Translations under genes and position numbers: made by a program
The notes under the pieces: generated by a model
The model's database searches: none
What the model was told of the DNA's origin: nothing
Seen by the model: the letters and a program-made list of their open reading frames with translations, nothing else
Source: Anaerolineales bacterium
Lineage (GTDB): Bacteria; Chloroflexota; Anaerolineae; Anaerolineales; Villigracilaceae
Direction of reading: 5' to 3'
DNA length: 5,379 nucleotides
Assembly: GCA_016789485.1 (NCBI GenBank)
Contig: JAEURE010000208.1
Location: forward strand, 1 to 5,379
Part shown: piece by piece, positions 1-5,379 of the stretch
How the letters are laid out: the number at the start of each line of letters is the position of its first letter
Position numbering within the stretch: the stretch's first letter is position 1

Positions 1-1
1 C

Positions 2-343
2 AGTAGATTCGCACAGCCCGATTTTGACCCGTCTTTGTGGGTGATCGCCTGGGATGGAAACGAGATCGCAGGCTTTTCGCTTAACCGCTTCCGCATGGGA
101 ATTGGTTGGGTCAGCACCCTCGGCGTTCGCCGTCCGTGGCGCAAAAAAGGACTTGGACTGGCTTTGCTCCAACAATCCTTTGGCGAATTCTACAAACGCG
201 GGATGAAGACCATTGGCCTCGGTGTGGATGCCTCCAACCCTACAGGCGCAACCCGTCTCTATCAGGGAGCTGGCATGTATATTGCCAGTGAATTCATCAC
301 CTACGATAAGGAATTGCGCGCTGGCAGAAATTTGGAAGAATAG
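2..343 (+). CDS. GNAT family N-acetyltransferase, C-terminal part (5' end outside window)
   Basis: The reading frame is open to the left edge, so the first Leu/Met codons in it are not evidence of a start. What is visible is the C-terminal half of a GNAT fold, which transfers an acyl group from acetyl-CoA to an amine; the substrate cannot be told. The acetyl-CoA pyrophosphate-binding motif R-x-x-G-x-G is intact as R-K-K-G-L-G (nt 140-157), followed by helix GLALLQQSFGEFYKRG. After it come the GVDASNPTGA strand/turn and LYQGAGM, where the Tyr is the usual general-acid candidate. From DPSLW (nt 26-40) onward it is about 60% identical by eye to the C-terminal domain of the next gene, so the two are tandem paralogues. 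It lacks four residues in one loop relative to that paralogue. The full protein was probably also a two-domain protein of about 340 residues, but this is inference. It ends 8 bp before the next ATG, so the two genes are probably cotranscribed. Confidence 0.88.
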   Translation, partial: SRFAQPDFDPSLWVIAWDGNEIAGFSLNRFRMGIGWVSTLGVRRPWRKKGLGLALLQQSFGEFYKRGMKTIGLGVDASNPTGATRLYQGAGMYIASEFITYDKELRAGRNLEE

Positions 344-351
344 AGGAAGAA

Positions 352-1386
352 ATGAACACACTACTTGAAAAATCAAAAATTGAATTGCCGCATGGCTTTA
401 CTACCCGCGGCGCTGAGTTGGATGATGCGGATGCTGCGGTGAAATTATTCAACACCTGGTCGCAGGCCATCATTCATCAAAACGAATTGTCCGATCCGAA
501 TATCCTGCGCAATGAGTGGGCTTCGCCGGGTTTTAACCCTGCCACAGATATTCGTCTGGTCTTTTCACCTGAAGGAATGCTCGTCGGTTATATCGAAGCG
601 TGGACGACTTCCAAGCCGCCCGTTCACCCCTGGCTTTGGGGACGTGTCCACCCTGAATTGGGCGGTCTCGGTATTGGCACATGGCTTCTGCAATGGGCAG
701 AGGAACGTGCCTGCAAAGTATTGGATATTTTGCCTGCCGATCTCCGTTTTGCACCTCGCACAGGGATATACCAATCTGTTGTTGATTCAAAAAAACTCTT
801 TGAGGATAGTGGCTTCGTCCGCATTCGCAGCTCTTACGAAATGCGTATCGATATGGAAGAAGCGCCTCCGACTCCGCTCTGGGCGGATGGCATTACCCTG
901 AGAACAGCCAACCCTGAAACAGATTCCCGCGCCATCTACCAGGTGGACAGAGACTCCTTCCGCGACCACTTTGGTTACATCGAAGAACCTTTCGAGGAGG
1001 GGTTCAAACGCTTCAGCCATTTCATGTTTGGCGAAGGCTCCGACCCAAGCTTGTGGTTCCTCGCCATGGACGGTGACGAAATTGCAGGCATTTCCCTTTG
1101 TCGACCCAGTTCCTACGATGACCCGGACTTGGGGTGGGTAAATATTTTAGGAGTCCGCCGCGAGTGGCGCAAGCGTGGGATCGGGCTGGCTCTTCTTCAG
1201 CACAGTTTTGGTGAATTTTACAAACGCGGCAAACGCAAGGTCGGTCTTGGCGTGGATGCGCAAAACCTGACGGGTGCCTTGAAGCTGTACGAACGCGCGG
1301 GCATGCATATCCACCAGGCTTTCGACCAGTATGAAAAGACGATTCGCTCAGGACGTGAAATCAGTGTAGAATCTCTCTCAGAATAA
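352..1386 (+). CDS. Two-domain GNAT family N-acetyltransferase
   Basis: This protein of 344 residues carries two GNAT folds. The N-terminal one spans about residues 15-168 and the C-terminal one about 180-330. The C-terminal domain looks active: R273-x-x-G276-x-G278 (R-K-R-G-I-G) for acetyl-CoA, then N305-L-T-G-A and L312-Y313, where Tyr313 is a candidate general acid. The N-terminal domain has HPELGGLGIG at 100-109, where Gly104 stands in place of the usual Arg/Gln, and Phe150 where a catalytic Tyr is usual, so it is probably degenerate. The same division of labour is known in mycothiol synthase MshD (tandem GNAT domains, only the C-terminal one catalytic), but I see nothing that proves that activity here. 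The ATG is preceded by a purine-rich GAGGAAGAA ribosome site. The gene follows a paralogue by 8 bp and lies 31 bp before the zinc-ribbon gene. It is a cytoplasmic enzyme with no signal peptide; the substrate is unknown. Confidence 0.9.
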   Translation: MNTLLEKSKIELPHGFTTRGAELDDADAAVKLFNTWSQAIIHQNELSDPNILRNEWASPGFNPATDIRLVFSPEGMLVGYIEAWTTSKPPVHPWLWGRVHPELGGLGIGTWLLQWAEERACKVLDILPADLRFAPRTGIYQSVVDSKKLFEDSGFVRIRSSYEMRIDMEEAPPTPLWADGITLRTANPETDSRAIYQVDRDSFRDHFGYIEEPFEEGFKRFSHFMFGEGSDPSLWFLAMDGDEIAGISLCRPSSYDDPDLGWVNILGVRREWRKRGIGLALLQHSFGEFYKRGKRKVGLGVDAQNLTGALKLYERAGMHIHQAFDQYEKTIRSGREISVESLSE

Positions 1387-1405
1387 ACCAACGGTGTTCC
1401 GTATC

Positions 1406-1413
1406 AAGGAGAG
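1406..1413 (+). promoter_or_regulatory. Ribosome binding site that fixes the zinc-ribbon gene start
   Basis: AAGGAGAG lies with its AGGAG core (1407-1411) six bases before the ATG at 1418. An in-frame GTG at 1394 lies upstream of this site and would bury it inside the coding region, so ATG 1418 is the better start. Confidence 0.75.
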
Positions 1414-1417
1414 ATTT

Positions 1418-1840
1418 ATGAACCTGCGTTGTATTTACTGCCAGACCCCTTTCACCCTCAGCCGCCCTGAAATGCTTACTGCGATTGTCAGCATGAACGA
1501 AAGACACCAGAATCACTACGACGCGCATTGCCCGCGCTGCCGACGTGCCAATTCCATTTCCCGTCAGAGGATGGAATTGTTCTACCCGAACTGGCAGGAA
1601 GCAGCCAAACAGATGGCGTCTGCACCCGTAACGCCACCCGCTTCACCCCCGCCGACGCCTGCTTCTGCCATGCTGAAGACAGAACCTATTTCAAAGGCAA
1701 AAAAGGCGGAGGCGGGCAAAGTCCTTGCCAAACCCTCCGTTGCGAAGAAGGCGCCTGCTGCCAAGAAACCAGCCGCCAAAAAAGCTTCCTCGGAAAAGCC
1801 GGCCGCGAAGAAATCTCCCGCAAAAGGCAAGAAGAAGTAA
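1418..1840 (+). CDS. Zinc-ribbon protein with histone-H1-like Lys/Ala/Pro tail
   Basis: This is a small protein of 140 residues that I cannot assign to a named family. Residues 1-60 form a compact domain with two CxxC knuckles, C5-I-Y-C8 and C38-P-R-C41. They are separated by 29 residues, as expected for a zinc ribbon binding one Zn. A proline-rich linker follows (about 68-82, with a PPP run at 77-79). The tail, residues 92-140, is almost entirely Lys, Ala, Pro and Ser, with three PAAKK units at 113-117, 118-122 and 128-132, and ends in KGKKK. Such tails resemble eukaryotic H1 and bacterial H1-like DNA-binding proteins, so binding to nucleic acid or to another polyanion is a reasonable inference. 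No membrane segment or signal peptide is seen. It sits 31 bp after the GNAT gene on the same strand. The tail codes in low-complexity DNA, so its length may vary between strains. The coding call is firm; the role is not known. Confidence 0.8.
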   Translation: MNLRCIYCQTPFTLSRPEMLTAIVSMNERHQNHYDAHCPRCRRANSISRQRMELFYPNWQEAAKQMASAPVTPPASPPPTPASAMLKTEPISKAKKAEAGKVLAKPSVAKKAPAAKKPAAKKASSEKPAAKKSPAKGKKK

Positions 1841-1869
1841 TAAGTCCGCAGCAGGCAGTTTTGATTTTT

Positions 1870-1909
1870 ATGCAAAGCCGAGAAGATCAACATCTTTAAG
1901 GCTTTGTAT
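1870..1909 (+). other. Imperfect hairpin in the leader of the HAD gene
   Basis: In the 85-bp gap, CAAAGCC (1873-1879) is complementary to GGCTTTG (1900-1906). The stem extends outward by a G-T and two A-T pairs. Inward, after two mismatches, GAAGAT pairs with ATCTTT around a four-base CAAC loop. That gives about 16 pairs in all. It ends five bases before the AAAGGA ribosome site (1914-1919) of the HAD gene. The bases that follow are TCTTTAAAGG, not a clean T run, so it is a poor intrinsic terminator. It may instead be an RNA stability or processing element, or a partial terminator. Confidence 0.5.
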
Positions 1910-1925
1910 CTTTAAAGGACAGGAT

Positions 1926-2531
1926 ATGAGTATTCGCGCAGTTTTTTTTGATTTTGGCGGTGTCATCCAGCGCACCGAATTCCAGGCACCTCGTCAGCAT
2001 TTGGCGGAACGCTTTCGCATGGAGTATGACGATATTGATAAGCTTGTCTTTGCGAGCGAATCTGCACGGCGCGCCAGTGTGGGTGAGATTCGGGAGGAGG
2101 AACATTGGGCGAATGTTTTGAAACGGCTCAAACTTTCCCCTGCTGAGAAATATGCTGTCGAAGCCGAATTTTTTGGCGGAGATGTAATTGACCGCGAACT
2201 GGCGAATTTTATTCATTCGCTGAGGGGAAAATTCCATGTCGGTCTCATTTCCAATGCATGGAGTGGGATGCGCCCCTTCCTTGAAAGGGAAAAGCTGATC
2301 GAGCTTTTTGATAGTGTGACGATTTCGGCGGAAGTCCGTGTGATGAAGCCCGAAGCGAAGATCTATTCCATTGCGTTGGGTCAGGCTGGGGTGAAGGCAG
2401 AAGAGGCGGTTTTTGTCGATGATGTTCAAGTCAACATTGATGCCTGTCAGGAGATCGGGATGAAGGGCGTTTTGTTCAAAGATCCGCAAAAGGCCATGGA
2501 AGAGTTGGAAAAAATATTGAAGATCAAATGA
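1926..2531 (+). CDS. HAD-superfamily (subfamily IA-like) hydrolase, probable small-molecule phosphatase
   Basis: This is a haloacid-dehalogenase-fold protein of 201 residues, the usual size for a single-domain HAD with a small helical (C1) cap. Motif I is FFDFGGVI with nucleophile Asp9. Motif II is LISN with Ser109. Motif III is VMKPEAKIY with Lys141. Motif IV is VFVDD with Asp165/Asp166 for Mg2+. The cap lies at about residues 16-90. The residue two after the nucleophile is Gly11 rather than the usual acid/base Asp; this DxGGV/DxGNV form is common in YihX-like HADs, so it need not mean loss of activity. The likely reaction is hydrolysis of a sugar or metabolite phosphate in the cytoplasm; the substrate cannot be read. 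ATG 1926 has AAAGGA six bases upstream and begins right at the first strand of the fold. The frame stays open upstream through the previous gene, but that part is unrelated Arg/Pro-rich shadow sequence. The next gene begins 47 bp downstream. Confidence 0.9.
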   Translation: MSIRAVFFDFGGVIQRTEFQAPRQHLAERFRMEYDDIDKLVFASESARRASVGEIREEEHWANVLKRLKLSPAEKYAVEAEFFGGDVIDRELANFIHSLRGKFHVGLISNAWSGMRPFLEREKLIELFDSVTISAEVRVMKPEAKIYSIALGQAGVKAEEAVFVDDVQVNIDACQEIGMKGVLFKDPQKAMEELEKILKIK

Positions 2532-2545
2532 AATAAAAATAGAAT
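2517..2545 (+). promoter_or_regulatory. Candidate sigma-70 promoter for the Eis-like gene
   Basis: TTGAAG (2517-2522) and TAGAAT (2540-2545) are 17 bases apart and overlap the last codons of the HAD gene. A transcript would begin near 2552 and have a leader of about 27 bases before the ATG at 2579. The -35 matches consensus at four of six bases and the -10 at five. The region is A/T-rich, so chance matches are possible. Confidence 0.42.
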
Positions 2546-2578
2546 GGGGATTTCCTTTGATCGCTTAAGGCAAAAACC

Positions 2579-3925
2579 ATGAATACAAAAACTAAAACTG
2601 AATTATTTATACGCGATCTTGGCGATGGGTTGATCCTGCGCCATGCTTCAGCAGAAGATGCGGAAGCGCTTGCAGATATCAACAGTCGCATGCACAGTGA
2701 CGATGGACCTGACAAGCCAGACCATCACATCGCGGCATGGGTGCGGGATCTAGCTTCCAAACCCCATCCGACTTTTAGCCCGGGCGACTTCACCATCGTC
2801 GAAGAAACAGCCACGGGACGCATCGTTTCCACCTTATGTTCAATTCCTCAAACATGGACGTATGACGGAATTGAATTTGGAGTGGGGCGTCCCGAGTTGG
2901 TTTGCACCCTGCCTGAATTTCGCAGGCGCGGTCTTGTCCGCGTGCAGATGGAAGAAGTCCACAAGTGGAGTGACGAGCGTGGCGACCTGGTGCAGGTGAT
3001 CACGGGTATTCCTTTTTACTATCGTCAGTTTGGCTATGATATGGCGTTGAACCTCGTTGGCCGCCGCTATGGATATGAAGCGCATGTGCCAAAATTGAAG
3101 GATGGCGAAAGGGAGCCATTCGTGATTCGCCCTGCACAGGAAAAGGATGCTGGATTCATTTTGCGCCTGTACGAAGAGACGCAGAAGCGATATGCCATTA
3201 GCTGCAAGCGCACGCTTGAGATCGTTAAGTATGAACTAAGCGGGCAGAGCAATGGCAATCTCAATAATTTTGAAGCACTGATCATTGAGGATAAAAAAGG
3301 CGAAGCGATCGGGTATTTTCAACACCCTGCCATGTTGTGGGTTGATGGGTTGTACGCGATCATGTACGAGCTGGTCAAAGGCGCTTCGTGGTTGGACGTC
3401 TCACCAAGTGTGGCACGCTATTTGTGGGCAAAAGGCGGGGAATATGCTGCGCGCGATTCGGCCACACGTTATTCATGGGGATTCAATTTGGGCGACCATC
3501 ATCCTGCTTACGAAGCGATGGACGATAAACTTCCTGCGCAGCGTAAGCCATACGCATTTTATGTCCGTGTGCCAGATCTGCCGGCTTTCTTGAATCGGGT
3601 CACGCCTGCATTGGAGAAGCGGTTGGCAGAATCCATTGCAGCGGGATACACGGGCGACTTGAAGGTTAATTTTTATACAAGCGGCTTACGCATGGTATTC
3701 GAGAATGGCAGGATCACAACTGTTGACTCGTACAAACCTTCAATTGAGACCAATTCAGATGCCAGTTTCCCAGACCTGACTTTCCTGCATCTGCTTTTTG
3801 GTCACCGCAGCTTGGATGAATTACGCCATGCCTTTACAGATTGTTATTGGGAGAATAATAAGGCAAGAGTATTGTTAAACGCCTTGTTCCCAAAACGTCT
3901 CTCGGATGTGTATGCGATAGGCTAG
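2579..3925 (+). CDS. Eis-like GNAT N-acetyltransferase with SCP2-like C-terminal domain
   Basis: This protein of 448 residues has the three-part plan of the Eis family (about 400 residues). The N-terminal GNAT domain (about 18-160) has the acetyl-CoA motif as FRRRGLVR (114-121), close to the RRRGLLR form of mycobacterial Eis. It is followed by YYRQFGYDMA (147-156), matching the Eis YGRFGY segment, whose first Tyr is the general acid; Tyr148 is its likely counterpart. A second GNAT-like domain runs from about 180 to 330 and ends in KPYAFYVRVPDLPAF. The C-terminal SCP2-like domain (about 335-440) contains GLRMVFENGRITTVDSY, then LLFGHRSLDELR and ALFP. Known Eis proteins acetylate amines of aminoglycosides, peptides or protein lysines; here the substrate is unknown. 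Start at ATG 2579: AAGG at 2567-2570 is a weak ribosome site. A likely own promoter lies upstream and a terminator follows, so it may be a single-gene unit. The C-terminus runs about ten residues past LFP. Confidence 0.88.
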   Translation: MNTKTKTELFIRDLGDGLILRHASAEDAEALADINSRMHSDDGPDKPDHHIAAWVRDLASKPHPTFSPGDFTIVEETATGRIVSTLCSIPQTWTYDGIEFGVGRPELVCTLPEFRRRGLVRVQMEEVHKWSDERGDLVQVITGIPFYYRQFGYDMALNLVGRRYGYEAHVPKLKDGEREPFVIRPAQEKDAGFILRLYEETQKRYAISCKRTLEIVKYELSGQSNGNLNNFEALIIEDKKGEAIGYFQHPAMLWVDGLYAIMYELVKGASWLDVSPSVARYLWAKGGEYAARDSATRYSWGFNLGDHHPAYEAMDDKLPAQRKPYAFYVRVPDLPAFLNRVTPALEKRLAESIAAGYTGDLKVNFYTSGLRMVFENGRITTVDSYKPSIETNSDASFPDLTFLHLLFGHRSLDELRHAFTDCYWENNKARVLLNALFPKRLSDVYAIG

Positions 3926-3947
3926 GGGCGTAAGGTATGGACATTTT

Positions 3948-4014
3948 GCCGCAGAACTCACAGGAAACGTTGAGATAACCTCGTTGAAACCTGCCAGCTC
4001 TGCGGCGTTTTTTT
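3948..4014 (+). terminator. Probable Rho-independent terminator with a long imperfect stem
   Basis: GCCGCAGA (3948-3955) is exactly complementary to TCTGCGGC (3999-4006), and seven T follow directly after a G (4008-4014). After one mismatch, CT (3957-3958) pairs with AG (3996-3997). After two further mismatches, CAGG (3961-3964) pairs with CCTG (3990-3993). The apical part (3965-3989) can form short AAC/GTT and GAG/CTC pairs. It begins 23 bp after the Eis-like stop codon and ends about 20 bp before the MFS ATG, so it should separate the two genes. The long stem is unusual for a terminator, but the base-proximal GC pairs and the T run are typical. Confidence 0.8.
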
Positions 4015-4035
4015 GTATAACGTTTAAGGAAGAAG

Positions 4036-5277
4036 ATGCCAAATTTAAAGGTAGATGCGACAAAGGTATATTTGTTCACTGAATTCAGCGCCTCGGCTTT
4101 CTTCTCGATGATGTTCGTGACCATGTCATTGTACGAGGCGACAGTTGCAGGGTTGACTCCGTTGCAGCTTGTGCTTGTCGGCACCACATTGGAAATCTCC
4201 GCGTTTGTGTTTGAGATTCCCACAGGGGTGGTCGCGGACGTTTTCTCGCGGCGTTTATCCATCATTATTGGCTATTTGTTGATGGGAATTGGTTTTCTTG
4301 TGGAGGGCTTTTTCCCTGCCTTCCTGCCAATTTTGCTGGCACAGGTCATTTGGGGGCTTGGTTACACATTCACCAGCGGCGCCACCCAAGCCTGGATATC
4401 AGATGAGGTTGGCGAAGAAAAAGCCAACCAACTTTTCCTGCGCGCCACGCGTGTGGGGCTTGTAGCTTCTTTGTTTGGGATGGGTTTTTCCATGTTGATC
4501 GGCGCAAATGATGTGGCATTGCCCATTCAGCTTGGCGCGACTGGCGTATTGCTGATTGGTTTCGTATTGATCTTCATCATGCCTGAAACAGGTTTTACCC
4601 CAACTCCGAAAGAAGACCGCAATAACTGGCAACACATGTGGTACACCTTCAATGAAGGCGTGAAAGCCGTCCGTGCCCGCCCGCGATTGATCAATATACT
4701 GGGCGTTGGTTTTTTCTACGGGCTGTATAGCGAAGGGTTTGACCGTTTGTGGGTCAAGCACCTGCTCGATAATTTTGAAATCCCCGTTTTCTTTGGAAAT
4801 AATCAACTGGCTTTCTTTGCTGTCCTCCAATTGGCTGGCGCGGTGTTGACCATTTTTGCTGTCCGCTATGTGGAGAAGAGAGTAGATTCAAGCGACTCCC
4901 TTGCGATTGGACGAGTGATGCTGATCGTGACGGGATTGATCATTACTGCGATGATCGGCTTTGCATTGTCCCCGCTTCTTTTCCTGACCTTGGGCCTGTA
5001 CCTAACCATAGACATTTTACGCAGCGTGCGCGATCCGCTTGCTTCGGCATGGGTCAATCAAAAGTTAGATTCAGAAACGCGTGCCACCATCCACTCGATG
5101 ACAGGGCAGGTGGATGCTGTTGGTCAAATGGCGGGCGGCCCCAGTGTGGGGTTGGTGGCGAGATCCCTTTCCGTAGCGGCGGCGATCACCTCGTCTGCGC
5201 TGCTGCTCGCACCGGCCATGTTCCTTGTAAACAGAGCCAACTCTCAGTCCAGGAAGGAGGCGGGCGCTGCGGAGTAG
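4036..5277 (+). CDS. MFS transporter, probable drug/metabolite efflux pump
   Basis: This protein of 413 residues has about twelve hydrophobic helices (rough centres 22, 53, 82, 105, 147, 173, 226, 267, 299, 319, 365 and 387). A cytoplasmic loop after helix 6 (about 186-215) is charged, as usual between the two MFS halves. The signature after helix 2 reads FEIPTGVVADVFSRR (59-73). It contains the MFS motif A pattern G64-x-x-x-D68-x-x-x-R72-R73, and TSGATQAWISDEVGE (113-127) lies past helix 4. These features fit proton-driven exporters of drugs or metabolites; the substrate is not deducible. The tail is short and charged. ATG 4036 is preceded by AAGGA (4026-4030) at five bases. The gene follows the terminator by about 20 bp, so it has its own promoter or depends on read-through. 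A link to the Eis-like enzyme, which could modify molecules that this pump exports, is only suggested by position. Confidence 0.9.
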   Translation: MPNLKVDATKVYLFTEFSASAFFSMMFVTMSLYEATVAGLTPLQLVLVGTTLEISAFVFEIPTGVVADVFSRRLSIIIGYLLMGIGFLVEGFFPAFLPILLAQVIWGLGYTFTSGATQAWISDEVGEEKANQLFLRATRVGLVASLFGMGFSMLIGANDVALPIQLGATGVLLIGFVLIFIMPETGFTPTPKEDRNNWQHMWYTFNEGVKAVRARPRLINILGVGFFYGLYSEGFDRLWVKHLLDNFEIPVFFGNNQLAFFAVLQLAGAVLTIFAVRYVEKRVDSSDSLAIGRVMLIVTGLIITAMIGFALSPLLFLTLGLYLTIDILRSVRDPLASAWVNQKLDSETRATIHSMTGQVDAVGQMAGGPSVGLVARSLSVAAAITSSALLLAPAMFLVNRANSQSRKEAGAAE

Positions 5278-5321
5278 TTCCTTCAATTTTTGCTTCCAAA
5301 CAAGAGTGATAGGAAGTTTAA

Positions 5322-5351
5322 TTGACGCATTATGAAGTTTGCATGTATAAT
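5322..5351 (+). promoter_or_regulatory. Near-consensus sigma-70 promoter pointing out of the window
   Basis: TTGACG (5322-5327) is followed by 18 bases and a perfect TATAAT (5346-5351). Transcription would start near 5358. No ORF begins before the right edge, so the gene or RNA it serves lies outside. It is the best promoter match I found by eye in the window. The stretch between the MFS stop and this site has only a weak 5-bp inverted repeat, CTTCC (5293-5297) with GGAAG (5312-5316), followed by TTTAATT, which might be a feeble terminator. Confidence 0.7.
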
Positions 5352-5379
5352 TTTCCAACCTATCCCTTTTCAGGGTAAG

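Noticed and set aside
1367..1372. TAGAAT as a -10 box for the zinc-ribbon gene
   Set aside because: The base stretch expected for the -35 box has no likeness to TTGACA, and the site is inside the GNAT coding region.
1394..1417. GTG start eight codons upstream for the zinc-ribbon protein
   Set aside because: The strong AAGGAGAG site lies inside this extension and is correctly placed for ATG 1418.
1735..1840. Possible tandem DNA repeat
   Set aside because: The repetition is at the protein level (PAAKK units) with varied codons; there is no exact DNA tandem repeat.
1582..1893. Open frame on the - strand rich in Ala and Phe opposite the zinc-ribbon tail
   Set aside because: The Phe/Ala repeats are the antisense reading of the Lys/Ala tail codons, not a membrane protein.
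1725..1925. Upstream extension of the HAD reading frame
   Set aside because: It overlaps the zinc-ribbon gene in another frame and encodes a low-complexity Arg/Pro stretch. The HAD fold and a good ribosome site begin at 1926.
1896..2489. Long open frame on the - strand opposite the HAD gene (197 codons)
   Set aside because: It mirrors the HAD coding region, has no recognisable domain, and the + strand carries all four HAD motifs.
4016..4021. TATAAC as a -10 box for the MFS gene
   Set aside because: No -35 element is seen at 16-18 bases (the site would fall in the terminator arm), and a transcript from it would begin at the ribosome site. Read-through or an undetected promoter is equally likely.
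3834..4265. Open frame on the - strand spanning the terminator and the MFS start
   Set aside because: It overlaps two well-supported genes and a terminator, and its product has no recognisable domain. The CEFC segment comes from the hairpin sequence.
4399..4830. Open frame on the - strand inside the MFS gene
   Set aside because: It is an antisense shadow of a clear 12-helix transporter and has no recognisable motif of its own.

Overview
The window looks like an ordinary chromosomal stretch from an environmental bacterium, most likely a member of the Chloroflexota (Anaerolineae-like). This rests on protein style: Eis-like and two-domain GNAT acetyltransferases, a zinc-ribbon protein with a lysine/alanine tail, and a roughly balanced base composition. 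No rRNA or other marker is present, so the placement is an inference, not a demonstration. All six genes are on the + strand and nearly fill the window. There is no tRNA, rRNA, CRISPR array, insertion sequence or phage gene.

Layout. (1) The 3' end of a GNAT acetyltransferase gene enters from the left edge (2-343). (2) Eight bases later comes a complete paralogue with two GNAT domains (352-1386). (3) A small protein follows, with an N-terminal zinc ribbon, a proline-rich linker and a histone-H1-like Lys/Ala/Pro tail (1418-1840). (4) After an 85-bp gap holding a good hairpin comes a HAD-superfamily phosphatase-like hydrolase (1926-2531). (5) After 47 bp with a candidate promoter comes a 448-residue Eis-like protein: GNAT, second GNAT-like fold and SCP2-like C-terminal domain (2579-3925). 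(6) A long imperfect hairpin followed by a T run, a likely intrinsic terminator, separates this from a 12-helix MFS exporter (4036-5277). The last 100 bp hold a near-consensus sigma-70 promoter pointing out of the window.

How the genes may work together. Three acyl-CoA-dependent N-acyltransferases, a small phosphatase-like hydrolase and a drug-efflux-type transporter could together modify and export small molecules such as amines or antibiotics. The sequence does not show that they share a substrate. The spacing suggests at least three transcription units: the GNAT pair plus the zinc-ribbon gene and perhaps HAD; the Eis-like gene, possibly with its own promoter; and the MFS gene after the terminator. 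The most noteworthy points are the tandem GNAT duplication with a decayed N-terminal acetyl-CoA site, the zinc-ribbon/H1-tail architecture, and the structured leader in front of the HAD gene. I do not see a clearly novel system.
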